A stretch of 64,000 nucleotides of DNA from assembly GCF_030815955.1 (NCBI RefSeq), contig NZ_JAUSXK010000001.1:3968001-4032000 (forward strand), in the 5' to 3' direction. Below, piece by piece: positions 45,814-54,225 of this stretch. The number at the start of each line of letters is the position of its first letter. Within the stretch, counting starts at the first letter, position 1. Position numbers and translations under genes: made by a program. Source of the stretch: Microbacterium murale (GTDB taxonomy: Bacteria; Actinomycetota; Actinomycetes; Actinomycetales; Microbacteriaceae). The notes under the pieces are model-generated. The model searched no databases. It saw only the letters and a list, made by a program, of their open reading frames with translations, and was not told the DNA's origin.

Positions 45814-46995
45814 TCAGCCGGGGCGCAGACGCCACCCCGCACCGTCGTCGCCCACTCGCCCGTCCAGCGAAAGCAGCCCCAGCAACGCACGAACTCGTTC
45901 GTCAGACAGCCCGGCGATTCGAGCGAGTTCGGTGCATGAACGCGCGGTACGCGTACTCATGGCGTCGAGGAGGCGAATCTGATCGGGGTCTATCCGCCCT
46001 GCGCCGCCCGTGCCATCGCCTGCGCCCTCGCCGCCGAGCCTCGCATCCCAACCGAGGAGCTCACGCACCTCCGCGGTGCTCGTGACGCAGCGTGCGTCGT
46101 ACTCGCGGAGCAGCCGATGACACCCGGCGGACGCGGCGGACGTCACAGGTCCAGGCACCGCACCCAGCGGACGGCCGAGCGAGGCCGCGTGGCCTGCAGT
46201 GTTCAGCGACCCGCTGCGCCATCCCGCCTCGACCACGACGGTCGCCATCCCGAGCGCCGCGATGAGTCGGTTACGTGCCAGGAATCTCCACTTTGTCGGA
46301 GCAGCACCGCATGGGAGCTCGCTCACCATGGCTCCGGACGCCTGAATGCGTTCGAACAGCTGTTGATGACCAGCCGGATATGCACGGTCGACGCCTCCTG
46401 CCAGGAACGCCACGGTTCCGCCACCGACGCCGAGCGCGGCGCGATGCGCCGCGCCGTCGATCCCGTAGGCGCCGCCGGAGACGATGAGTGCGCCTGATGC
46501 GGCCAGATCACCGGCGAACTCAGAGGCGACTGATTCGCCATATGCGCTCGCGGCTCGGGCTCCCACTATCGACACCCGCTCGGTCATGATCAGCCGGCCG
46601 ACGTCACCTCGAACCCACAGCAGCACAGGCGCATGCTCGTCGAGGTCGTCGAGCGATTCCGGCCACGCCGGGTCCCCCGGCAGTACCAGCTGCGCCCCCA
46701 TCTCTTTCGCACCCCGCAGTGATTCCTCGACCGCGCGAAGTCGAGCCCTCGGCCGCCACCGCCGCTGGGCTTCACCGATGACACGGTCCGACAGCGCGAA
46801 TCGGGAGTCGTCCAAGGCGACGCGCAGCGCCTCGACAGCGCCGAGCTGTGCGATCAGCGCTCCTGCGACCCCATCGCCGGGCTCGGCGATCACACTCCAG
46901 GCGACTCGCGCCAACGTCTGAGCCGGATCATCATCGGGGCGCGCGAAACGCGCCGCGGCGCGCACCTCTGCGTCCCGGAGCAGAGCATCCATCAT
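45814..46995 (-). CDS. dprA: DNA-processing protein DprA
   Basis: This gene encodes 393 residues of the single-strand DNA binder that loads RecA during transformation. The Rossmann-like core shows 'TERVSIVGARAASAYGE', 'SGGAYGIDGAAHRAAL', 'VAFLAGGVDRAYPAGHQQLF' and 'SELPCGAAPTKWRFLARNRL'. The C-terminal winged-helix domain ends 'LARIAGLSDERVRALLGLLS'. It overlaps the yifB stop as ATGA. Confidence 0.95.
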   Translation of the reverse strand: MMDALLRDAEVRAAARFARPDDDPAQTLARVAWSVIAEPGDGVAGALIAQLGAVEALRVALDDSRFALSDRVIGEAQRRWRPRARLRAVEESLRGAKEMGAQLVLPGDPAWPESLDDLDEHAPVLLWVRGDVGRLIMTERVSIVGARAASAYGESVASEFAGDLAASGALIVSGGAYGIDGAAHRAALGVGGGTVAFLAGGVDRAYPAGHQQLFERIQASGAMVSELPCGAAPTKWRFLARNRLIAALGMATVVVEAGWRSGSLNTAGHAASLGRPLGAVPGPVTSAASAGCHRLLREYDARCVTSTAEVRELLGWDARLGGEGAGDGTGGAGRIDPDQIRLLDAMSTRTARSCTELARIAGLSDERVRALLGLLSLDGRVGDDGAGWRLRPG

Positions 46996-48521
46996 GCGAT
47001 CAGTCCTTTCTTCAGAAAGAGCGCACGCCCGAGTTCGTCTCGTCCCGGTCTCTCCACCTCAGCGAGGTCGGCCATGGTCCATGCGAGTCGCAGCACACGG
47101 TCGTACCCGCGCAGCGTGAGCAGTCCGCGTTCGAGCGCACGATCGAGAGGCGCTCGCACGTCCGTCGAGAGTCGGAGATCCCCCTGCCGCAGATAGGAGC
47201 CCGCGACCTCGGCGTTCACCGTCCAGGGAGTGTTCGTCCATCGCCGCTCAGCGCGCTCTCTCGCCGTCTGCACTCGCCCCTGCGCCTGAGCCGTCGTCGT
47301 TCCTGAACGCTCTGGTGCCGTCGCACGCGATGCGGCGACTCGCGCAACCTGAAGATCGATGTCGATACGATCACGCAGCGGCCCCGACAGACGCGCGGAG
47401 TAGCGACGGATCGCGATCGGAGGGCAGATGCATTCCGCGCCGCGCACACCGTAGTTGCCGCACGGACAGGGGTTGGTCGCGAGGGCGAGCTGGAATCGCG
47501 CGGGAAAGCGTGCCCGGAAGCCGGCACGATCGATGTCGATGCTCCCCGACTCCAGTGGTTGACGAAGCGCGTCCAGAGCGACCCGCGAGAACTCTGCTGC
47601 CTCGTCCAGGAACAGTATTCCGCGGTGCGCACGCACGATCGCTCCCGGCCGCACGCCTCGCGATCCGCCGCCGACGAGCGCCGCCACCGAAGCGCTGTGA
47701 TGAGGCGCTTCCCACGGCGGCATGTCATCGAGGACATCGACGGCGGCGCCGGAGAGCGATCGGATCGAGGCGACCTCGAGCGCTGCGTCTTCGGTCAGCG
47801 GAGGAAGTATCCCCGGAAGTCTGCGAGCCAGCATCGTCTTGCCCGCACCCGGAGGACCGCTCATCAGCAGGTGGTGTCCACCGGCCGCCGCGACTATGAG
47901 AGCCTCGACAGCCTCCTCCTGGCCGACGACATCGGCGAGATCGAGCACTTCCGGTACGGAACGCGGTGCGACGGCAGCAGTCACAGGCTCCACGTCGGCC
48001 ACTGCGATGTCGGCTCCGTGCCACATCGCCACCTCGGCCAGGGTGGTTGCGGCGCGCACCTGCATCCCCGGCACGAGCCTGGCCTCTGCCGCGTTCGCGT
48101 GGGGCACGACGACCCGATCGAATCCCGCGCGCGCTGCCGCGAAGACCGATGGAAGAACGCCGGGCACCGGGCGCACGCGCCCGTCGAGCCCGAGCTCACC
48201 GATGTGCACGGTACGAGCGATGGACGCGGCGTCGAGCACTCCCCCTGTGGCGACGGCCGAGATCGCTATGCCCAGATCGAACCCGCTGCCGTGCTTGGGC
48301 AGGCTCGCGGGTGAGAGGTTGACCGTCAGCCTGCGGCGGGTGAGCTCGAGCTCGGCGTTCGTCACAGCGTTGTGCACGCGCTGCGCAGCTTCTCCGAGAG
48401 CCTTGTCCGGGAGGCCGACGATCTTGAAGCCCGGCGTCTGGTTCGAGACGTCCGCTTCGATCTCGACGAGGTGGCCGTCGACCCCTGTGAGGGCGACTGC
48501 CCACGTGCGCGCCGTCTTCAT
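46992..48521 (-). CDS. YifB/ComM family Mg-chelatase-like AAA ATPase
   Basis: This gene encodes 509 residues. A Lon-protease-like N-terminal domain ('VNLSPASLPKHGSGFDLGIA') is followed by the AAA+ core with Walker A 'LLMSGPPGAGKTMLARRLPG' and Walker B 'GILFLDEAAEFSR'. Cysteines in 'NPCPCGNYGVRGAECICPP' form a probable zinc site. ComM helicases aid branch migration in transformation. It is coupled by four-base overlaps to yraN before and dprA after. Confidence 0.95.
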   Translation of the reverse strand: MKTARTWAVALTGVDGHLVEIEADVSNQTPGFKIVGLPDKALGEAAQRVHNAVTNAELELTRRRLTVNLSPASLPKHGSGFDLGIAISAVATGGVLDAASIARTVHIGELGLDGRVRPVPGVLPSVFAAARAGFDRVVVPHANAAEARLVPGMQVRAATTLAEVAMWHGADIAVADVEPVTAAVAPRSVPEVLDLADVVGQEEAVEALIVAAAGGHHLLMSGPPGAGKTMLARRLPGILPPLTEDAALEVASIRSLSGAAVDVLDDMPPWEAPHHSASVAALVGGGSRGVRPGAIVRAHRGILFLDEAAEFSRVALDALRQPLESGSIDIDRAGFRARFPARFQLALATNPCPCGNYGVRGAECICPPIAIRRYSARLSGPLRDRIDIDLQVARVAASRATAPERSGTTTAQAQGRVQTARERAERRWTNTPWTVNAEVAGSYLRQGDLRLSTDVRAPLDRALERGLLTLRGYDRVLRLAWTMADLAEVERPGRDELGRALFLKKGLIA

Positions 48522-48904
48522 CGCAGATCCACCAGATGCTCGAGCGTGCCCGTCGCAGGATCAGCGCCGACGATTCCGATGACCTCGAGGCGCAGCATCC
48601 GATGCCCTGCGAGATCGCGGTGCTCTTCTGCCCATGCGTACCCGAGCCGCCAGAGTCGTTGCCTCTTGCGCTCGTCGATCGCCTCGAAAGGGTGGCCGAA
48701 GCCGATGGTGCGCCGGGTCTTGACCTCGACGATGCCGAGGACACCGTCGTGCTCGGCGACGATGTCGATCTCGCCCTGCGCGCAGCGCCAGTTGCGGTCG
48801 AGGATGCGATATCCGTGCGTGGTCAGGTGCTGTGCGGCGCGGTCTTCACCTGCACGTCCGAGGTCGTCTTTCGCTGCCATGGAGACAGCATGCGCGAGGC
48901 GCAT
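48518..48904 (-). CDS. YraN family protein (UPF0102)
   Basis: This gene encodes 128 residues with a restriction-nuclease-like fold: 'LGRAGEDRAAQHLTTHGYRI', then the acidic metal cluster 'CAQGEIDIVAEHDG' and 'VEVKTRRTIGFGHPFEAI'. These residues (E, D, E-x-K) are those of PD-(D/E)XK enzymes. The biological role is unsettled. It begins the yraN-yifB-dprA operon. Confidence 0.95.
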   Translation of the reverse strand: MRLAHAVSMAAKDDLGRAGEDRAAQHLTTHGYRILDRNWRCAQGEIDIVAEHDGVLGIVEVKTRRTIGFGHPFEAIDERKRQRLWRLGYAWAEEHRDLAGHRMLRLEVIGIVGADPATGTLEHLVDLR

Positions 48905-48972
48905 CCCCCGTACCGGCGTGATTCACACGACCCGGGGATCCTGCCCCGAAAAGAAGATCGGTGCCGGAACAG

Positions 48973-49299
48973 TCACTTGCCGTCGAGCGAGAGTTCCTCA
49001 GGCAACTCGAACTCGCGCCGCTGCAGCTCTTCCACGTTGACGTCCTTGAACGTCAACACCCGCACTGCCTTGACGAATCGGTCAGCGCGGTAGATGTCCC
49101 AGACCCAGACGTCGGTCATCGAGATCTCGAAGTAGAAGTCGTGCTCGGTGTCACGACGGACGACATTCACCTCATTCGCGAGGTAGAACCTGCGCTCGGT
49201 TTCGACGACGTATTGGAACTGGCCGACGACGTCCCGATACTCGCGGAACAGCGCAAGCTCTAGTTCGCGGTCGTAATCGTCGAATGCCTCTTCGTCCAT
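48973..49299 (-). CDS. DUF2469 family protein
   Basis: This gene encodes 108 residues, conserved in actinobacteria: 'EAFDDYDRELELALFREYRD', 'VVETERRFYLANEVN' and 'FYFEISMTDVWVWDIYR'. It is acidic with no membrane segment. Its place between rnhB and yraN is conserved, but no activity is known. It starts 20 bases after the rnhB stop. Confidence 0.95.
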   Translation of the reverse strand: MDEEAFDDYDRELELALFREYRDVVGQFQYVVETERRFYLANEVNVVRRDTEHDFYFEISMTDVWVWDIYRADRFVKAVRVLTFKDVNVEELQRREFELPEELSLDGK

Positions 49300-49319
49300 G
49301 ATGAGTCCATCCTACGAGT

Positions 49320-49979
49320 TCAGAAGAGAGTGGGGGCATCGGCGATCGCCCACGATGCCCGATGCAACGGCGAAAGCCCGGTATCCCTGATCGCAGCACG
49401 ATGCTCCGGACTCGCATAGCCCTTGTTGCGGTCCCATTGGTATGCCGGGTGGTCGGCATGAAGCTCTGCCATGTGCGTGTCACGCGCGACCTTTGCGATG
49501 ACGGACGCCGCCGACACCGACGCGCAGTCGCGGTCGCCCTTGATCACGGAGCGCACCTGCAAGCTGGCGGGGTGTACGCGCGAGACATAGTCATGGTTGC
49601 CGTCCAGGATCACCAGTGCTCCATCGAGTGACGCGCCCAGCGCCACGACGGCGTCTATCGCGCGGGATGCCGCGAGCCCCAACGCGCGCATGATCCCTCC
49701 TTCGTCGATCTCGGCAGCGGTCGCCCAGCCGACTCCTGATGCCTGTACCCACGCCGCCGCGCGCGCTGCTACGTCCGGTCGGCGTCTCTCCGTCACGAGC
49801 TTGGAATCACGCAGCCCCTCCGGCACACGACGGCGTGAGCCAGCGGCATCCATGACTGACGCTCCCACAGCGACCGGACCTGCAAGCGCACCGCGACCCA
49901 CCTCGTCGAGAGAGATGATCAGGTCGTACTCGGCGAGGAGTTTGCGCTCGAGAGCGAGCGTGGGAGCGACGACAGTCAT
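49320..49979 (-). CDS. rnhB: Ribonuclease HII
   Basis: This gene encodes 219 residues from ATG 49979, which overlaps the lepB stop. It removes ribonucleotides and RNA from RNA-DNA hybrids. Metal ligands are D25 and E26 in 'ISLDEVGRGALAGPV' and the aspartate in 'LVILDGNHDYVS'; the fourth is in 'KGDRDCASVSAASVIAKVAR'. Complete length. Confidence 0.97.
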   Translation of the reverse strand: MTVVAPTLALERKLLAEYDLIISLDEVGRGALAGPVAVGASVMDAAGSRRRVPEGLRDSKLVTERRRPDVAARAAAWVQASGVGWATAAEIDEGGIMRALGLAASRAIDAVVALGASLDGALVILDGNHDYVSRVHPASLQVRSVIKGDRDCASVSAASVIAKVARDTHMAELHADHPAYQWDRNKGYASPEHRAAIRDTGLSPLHRASWAIADAPTLF

Positions 49980-50707
49980 TCCTGCGGATCCGGAACGCCG
50001 TTGAAGATGTCGTGATGACCGTCGACTGTGCCGATCCGGTCGAACGGCCATGTCGTCAGGAATGTCTTTCCCACGACGTTGTCCAGCGGCACGAAACCTC
50101 CGCTGGGAAGGTCCTGGTGCGCACGCGCATCCTGCGAACGGTCACGGTTGTCACCCATGAGCCAGAGCGAGTCCGCCGGAACCGTGACGTCGAACGGTTC
50201 GTTCGAGGCCGCGGTGTCGCCGTCGGGCAGGTTCAGGTACGACAACTCGTCGATGGGTGCGCCGTTGATCTCGATCTGCCCTAGTGCGTTGCAGCAGACG
50301 ACGTGATCACCGGGCAGCCCGATCAGACGTTTGACGAGATGATCTTCACTGTCGGATGCCGAAAGTCCGATCAGCGTGAGCAGGGAGTCGACCGCTTCGA
50401 CGAGTGGCGGGCCTGCGGGCTCCTGAGCGTGCGCAGGCAGCCACCCACCCGGGTCCCGGAAGACGACGACGTCACCTCGTGCGTAACCGGTCCAGTTCGG
50501 CGTCAGCTCGTCGACCAGAATCCGGTCGTTGACGAGGAGCGTCCGTTCCATCGACGCGGAGGGGATGTAGAAGGAACGCACCACGAAGGTCTTCACGAGG
50601 AACGAGACAAGCGCCGCGATCACGATGATCACCAGCACGTCTCGGACGAAGATCAGGAATCCGCGGCGCCGCTTCTGGTAGACGTCGGGGGCGGATTCAG
50701 TCGTCAT
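49976..50707 (-). CDS. lepB: Signal peptidase I
   Basis: This gene encodes 243 residues. One N-terminal membrane helix (about residues 17-41) anchors the enzyme. The catalytic serine S52 is in 'FYIPSASMERTLLVND' and the general-base lysine in 'EDHLVKRLIGLPGDHVVC'. 'DSLWLMGDNRDRSQDAR' is the third family box. It removes signal peptides of secreted proteins. It is coupled to rnhB and separated from rplS by a terminator. Confidence 0.97.
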   Translation of the reverse strand: MTTESAPDVYQKRRRGFLIFVRDVLVIIVIAALVSFLVKTFVVRSFYIPSASMERTLLVNDRILVDELTPNWTGYARGDVVVFRDPGGWLPAHAQEPAGPPLVEAVDSLLTLIGLSASDSEDHLVKRLIGLPGDHVVCCNALGQIEINGAPIDELSYLNLPDGDTAASNEPFDVTVPADSLWLMGDNRDRSQDARAHQDLPSGGFVPLDNVVGKTFLTTWPFDRIGTVDGHHDIFNGVPDPQE

Positions 50708-50779
50708 CGCATTCCTTCAGGAGGGTCTTCGCACCGCGCTCTGACGGCAACATCTAGGTTCGCACACTCCGGGGTGAAC

Positions 50780-50816
50780 GAAAGCACCCCGGGACGCTGT
50801 GTCCCGGGGTGCTTTC
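50780..50816 (-). terminator. Rho-independent terminator after rplS
   Basis: Perfect 16-base arms at 50780-50795 and 50801-50816 enclose a five-base loop, ending in AAAG/CTTT. It lies 16 bases beyond the rplS stop, so it separates rplS from the lepB-rnhB unit. Confidence 0.9.
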
Positions 50817-50831
50817 ACGAAGAAGCAGCGA

Positions 50832-51176
50832 TCAGCCGCGCTTCTCCTTGATCTTGGCCTTCTTGCCGCGGAGTTCGCGGAGGTAGTAGAGCTTCGCGCG
50901 ACGCACGTCACCGCGAGTGACGACCTCGATGTGGTCGATCACCGGGCTGTGCACGGGGAAGGTGCGCTCGACGCCCACCTGGAAGCTGATCTTGCGGACC
51001 GTGAAGGTCTCGCGCACGCCGTCGCCCTGGCGGCCGATGACGATGCCCTGGAAGACCTGGACACGGGAGCGGGTGCCCTCGGTGATGTTCACGTGCACCT
51101 TGACGGTGTCACCGGGGTTGAAGACAGGAATGTCGGAACGGAGCGAAGCCGCGTCGACGGCGTCCAGGATCTGCAT
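50832..51176 (-). CDS. rplS: 50S ribosomal protein L19
   Basis: This gene encodes 114 residues from ATG 51176. The typical core is visible: '[20 protein letters not shown]', '[20 protein letters not shown]' and '[20 protein letters not shown]'. It lies on its own transcript, with the 166-base leader 51177-51342 upstream and a strong terminator downstream. Confidence 0.98.
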   Translation of the reverse strand: MQILDAVDAASLRSDIPVFNPGDTVKVHVNITEGTRSRVQVFQGIVIGRQGDGVRETFTVRKISFQVGVERTFPVHSPVIDHIEVVTRGDVRRAKLYYLRELRGKKAKIKEKRG

Positions 51177-51342
51177 GATCGTCTCTCTCTGCACTCGCCT
51201 CAGGTCGGATGCATGGGATGGAAGGATTACGTGAATGTGTGCTTGACGGCGCGTGATGCGACCGCGGGCTCCCCTGGGGCAGAGCCGGTAACGGCACAAA
51301 GATCTATTCTGCCATGGATCCAGCGCGGCACCAAAACACGGA

Positions 51343-51846
51343 TCAGCGCTCGGAGGCGGGCTTCTCTCGGATCACGAATACTTCACCGTCAGCAGGTGCC
51401 CGACGCGGGCGTCCCATCTCGGCCTCCGTCGGCGTCTGGGCCGCCGGAGGGGTGAGACGGATGCCGACGCCAGTGCTGCGCGCCTCGTTCCACAGTTGTG
51501 CCAGCGTCAGCCAGAACATCGCAAGCGCCACGACGATCGCGCCGGTCAGCAGAAGCGGGAACCACGCCTGCGGGTAGCATCCGACGGCGATCGTCAGCGC
51601 GTGCCACACGGTGAATCCCAGTACATCCCACCAGGACACCATGCGCGTCTCGCGCACCGACGCCCGTGCGCGCACCAGCAGCGTGAGCACGAGTTGACCG
51701 ATGAACACGGAGGGGATCGCGATGAAGAGCACCCAGAGGAAGGCCCACCCTCCGGCATTGAAGATGCCCCAGCCGACCAGCAGCCAGAGCGGCAGCACGA
51801 AAGCCGCGGGCATGAGCCATCGGTAGAACGCGCGTCGCAACCACAT
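51343..51846 (-). CDS. Uncharacterised membrane protein
   Basis: This gene encodes 167 residues from ATG 51846. Four hydrophobic segments are visible ('[20 protein letters not shown]', '[20 protein letters not shown]', '[14 protein letters not shown]', '[19 protein letters not shown]'), followed by a cytoplasmic tail. No family motif is recognised. It is divergent from map across 98 bases and faces the rplS promoter region. Confidence 0.8.
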   Translation of the reverse strand: MWLRRAFYRWLMPAAFVLPLWLLVGWGIFNAGGWAFLWVLFIAIPSVFIGQLVLTLLVRARASVRETRMVSWWDVLGFTVWHALTIAVGCYPQAWFPLLLTGAIVVALAMFWLTLAQLWNEARSTGVGIRLTPPAAQTPTEAEMGRPRRAPADGEVFVIREKPASER

Positions 51847-51944
51847 GCTCAGATCGTACGATGCCCTCGTGCGCTCCCGGCGTGTGTTCGCTGTGAGCTT
51901 GGACCTCCCGCATCGGGGAGAATGGACAAGACGAGAGGAACACC

Positions 51945-52727
51945 ATGATCGAATTGCGCACCCCTGCCGAGATCGACGAGATGCGAGCGGCCGGACGTTT
52001 CGTGGCCGAGACACTGGCGACCCTGCGCGATGAGACCAAGATCGGAACCAACCTCCTCTCGATCGATCGACGCGCGCATGACATGATCCGCAAGCAGGGC
52101 GCAGAATCCTGCTACATCGACTACCACCCCTCGTTCGGTGCCAGTCCGTTCGGCAAAGTCATCTGCACATCGATCAACGACGCGGTGCTGCACGGACTCC
52201 CCCATGACTACACGCTGCGCGACGGAGACCTGGTCACGTTGGACTTCGCTGTCTCCGTTGACGGCTGGGTCGCCGACTCCGCCGTGTCATTCGTGGTCGG
52301 CACGCCCCGTGACGAGGACCTCCGCCTGATCGAGACCACGGAGCGCGCGTTGGACGCCGCAATCGAGGTGGCCACGGTCGGCAACCGCATCGGCGACATC
52401 TCGGCGGCGATCGCCGCGGTCTCGCACGGCGAGGGCTACTCGATCAACACCGACTTCGGCGGACACGGAGTGGGTCGCATCATGCACGGCGACCCGCACA
52501 TCCCGAACGACGGGCGCGCTGGACGCGGCTTCCCCCTGCGCGCCGGCCTGGTCTTCGCCATCGAGCCGTGGCTTCTCGCCACCACCGACGAGCTCGTCAC
52601 CGACCCGGACGGCTGGACGCTGCGCAGCGTCGACGGCTCGCGCGGAGCCCACTCCGAGCACACGATCGCCGTCACCGAGGATGGTCCGATCATCCTCACC
52701 GAACGTTCGTTCCTCGGGGTGAACTGA
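51945..52727 (+). CDS. map: Methionine aminopeptidase
   Basis: This gene encodes 260 residues that remove N-terminal methionine. A GAGAGGA ribosome site precedes ATG 51945. Metal ligands: aspartates in 'VTLDFAVSVDGWVADSAVSF', histidine in 'GGHGVGRIMHGDPHIPND', glutamate in 'VFAIEPWLLAT' and glutamate in 'VTEDGPIILT'. Catalytic histidine lies in 'LHGLPHDYTL'. The length fits the type I enzyme without an N-terminal zinc domain. Confidence 0.97.
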   Translation: MIELRTPAEIDEMRAAGRFVAETLATLRDETKIGTNLLSIDRRAHDMIRKQGAESCYIDYHPSFGASPFGKVICTSINDAVLHGLPHDYTLRDGDLVTLDFAVSVDGWVADSAVSFVVGTPRDEDLRLIETTERALDAAIEVATVGNRIGDISAAIAAVSHGEGYSINTDFGGHGVGRIMHGDPHIPNDGRAGRGFPLRAGLVFAIEPWLLATTDELVTDPDGWTLRSVDGSRGAHSEHTIAVTEDGPIILTERSFLGVN

Positions 52728-52779
52728 CGATCGCAGCTTCCGCTGGGTGACGCCGGCGCGGTTATGCCATTGTGATGAC

Positions 52780-53373
52780 ATGATCCCCGAGGACCGTCAT
52801 GTGCCGCAGCGCGTACTGCTGGTGCGTCACGGTCAGACCGAGTGGAACCGCGAAGGACGCCTGCACGGTCAGCTCGATTCGGCTCTCACCTCTGAGGGCA
52901 TCGCCCAGGCGTCCGCGACAGCCGAACGTCTCGTGCCGTTCGGCGTGCGCACCGTCTGCTCCAGTCCCCTGGGCCGGGCGCTTCGCACAGCGGTCATCAT
53001 CGCCGAGCGGCTCGGAGCCGACCTCGTCGAAGTGCCGGAGCTGAGCGAGCTGCATCTGGGTCGAATGGCGGGGATGACGCGCGTCGAGATCGAGGACGCG
53101 TTCCCCGGAGCTCGTGAGGCCCGCGCGGAGAATCGCTACGGCTGGGCGTTCCCCGGTGGCGAGAGCTATGCCGAGGCGCGGGGCAGGGCACGAGCGGCGC
53201 TGTCGTCCTGCGGCTGGGCGGCTGACGGCCTGCCACTCCTGGTGACGCACGAGATGATCGGCCGGATGCTGCGCGCCGAACTGCGCGGACTGGATGCCGC
53301 GCAGGCCCTCGCCTTACGGCATCCGCTCGGCGCGGTGTTCGAGGTATCCGGCCGCGAGGAGCGGATGCTGTGA
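52780..53373 (+). CDS. Histidine phosphatase / phosphoglycerate-mutase-like protein
   Basis: This gene encodes 197 residues from ATG 52780. The phosphohistidine motif is 'RVLLVRHGQTEWNREGRLHG' with R-H-G, the second arginine is in 'VCSSPLGRALRTAVII', and the second histidine is in 'LPLLVTHEMIGRMLRAEL'. These enzymes hydrolyse phosphate esters; the true substrate cannot be told. It stands alone between map and the convergent methyltransferase. Confidence 0.9.
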   Translation: MIPEDRHVPQRVLLVRHGQTEWNREGRLHGQLDSALTSEGIAQASATAERLVPFGVRTVCSSPLGRALRTAVIIAERLGADLVEVPELSELHLGRMAGMTRVEIEDAFPGAREARAENRYGWAFPGGESYAEARGRARAALSSCGWAADGLPLLVTHEMIGRMLRAELRGLDAAQALALRHPLGAVFEVSGREERML

Positions 53374-53403
53374 GCACCGCCGCCGGGTAAACCGACTCTG
53401 CGG

Positions 53404-53455
53404 CACGAGACCGCGCCCGTGCACCTCGCCCTCATGCTGGGAACTCGGTCTCGTG
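53404..53455. terminator. Inverted repeat between convergent genes
   Basis: Ten-base arms at 53404-53413 and 53446-53455 (CACGAGACCG and its complement) flank a 32-base interval. It lies between the phosphatase-like and methyltransferase genes, which converge, so it may act as a weak bidirectional terminator. The large loop makes this uncertain. Confidence 0.35.
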
Positions 53456-53457
53456 GG

Positions 53458-54195
53458 TCAGGTTGCCGTGTAGACGAAGACCTCGGTCAGCATCGGAAGC
53501 TCGAACTGCGTCTGACCGGCAGTCTCGGGATCGGCATCCAGGATCTCCTCGACCTGCGCGACCATCTGCGCGCGCGTCTCGTCGTCCGCGACGAGGAAGC
53601 TGCTCACGGTGAGCCAGCGGGCGACGTATTCACTGCGGGTGATCCGCTCCGACCATGCGATTTCGGCGCGGTGGTCGAAGGTGAAGCCGGGAAGTTCCTC
53701 CGCCGCGGATTCCGTGGTGGCGTCCTTCTCCGCCACCGCCGGATGCGCGACGCGGTGGCAGGCGCGGTCCCACGTGCAGTCGGGGTCCGAGTGGTTCCAG
53801 AGCAGGCCCAGCGTGCCTCCATGTACGAGCACACGAGCGATCTCGGCGCACGCCGGATCCCGATCGAACCAGTGGAACGCCTGCGCGACGGTGACGGCGT
53901 CCACTGACGAGTCCGGCAGCGGAATGCTCTCGGCACCCGCGCCGATCGCCTCGACGTCGGGAAGCTTCGCGCGCAGCACCTCGAGCATCGACTCGGACGG
54001 CTCGACAGCGATCACCCTGTCGGCACGAGCCGGCAGCAGCGCGGTGAACTTGCCGGTGCCGGCGCCGAGGTCGAGCACCGCACTCACCTTGATCGGAAGG
54101 ATCTCGAGTGCGGCAGCATCCGGGAACCCCGGTCGGAACCGGTCGTAGTCCTCTCCGATGTTCTCGAACGACTTCGCCAGCTGCTGCTTCTGCAT
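53458..54195 (-). CDS. Class I SAM-dependent methyltransferase
   Basis: This gene encodes 245 residues. SAM-binding motif I is 'VSAVLDLGAGTGKFTALLPA', the acidic strand-2 end is in 'RVIAVEPSESMLEVLRAKL', and 'DSSVDAVTVAQAFHWFD' is motif IV-V. 'AFHWFD' places it in the methyltransferase-11 group. Substrate unknown. The start lies 30 bases after the ABC-F gene stop on the same strand. Confidence 0.93.
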   Translation of the reverse strand: MQKQQLAKSFENIGEDYDRFRPGFPDAAALEILPIKVSAVLDLGAGTGKFTALLPARADRVIAVEPSESMLEVLRAKLPDVEAIGAGAESIPLPDSSVDAVTVAQAFHWFDRDPACAEIARVLVHGGTLGLLWNHSDPDCTWDRACHRVAHPAVAEKDATTESAAEELPGFTFDHRAEIAWSERITRSEYVARWLTVSSFLVADDETRAQMVAQVEEILDADPETAGQTQFELPMLTEVFVYTAT

Positions 54196-54225
54196 GCTAC
54201 GACGCTAACAGCAGCGCGCCACGCG

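Noticed and set aside
51177-51342. L19 leader regulatory RNA upstream of rplS
   Set aside because: No structure resembling the known Firmicute leader could be drawn by eye. A covariance-model search would be needed.
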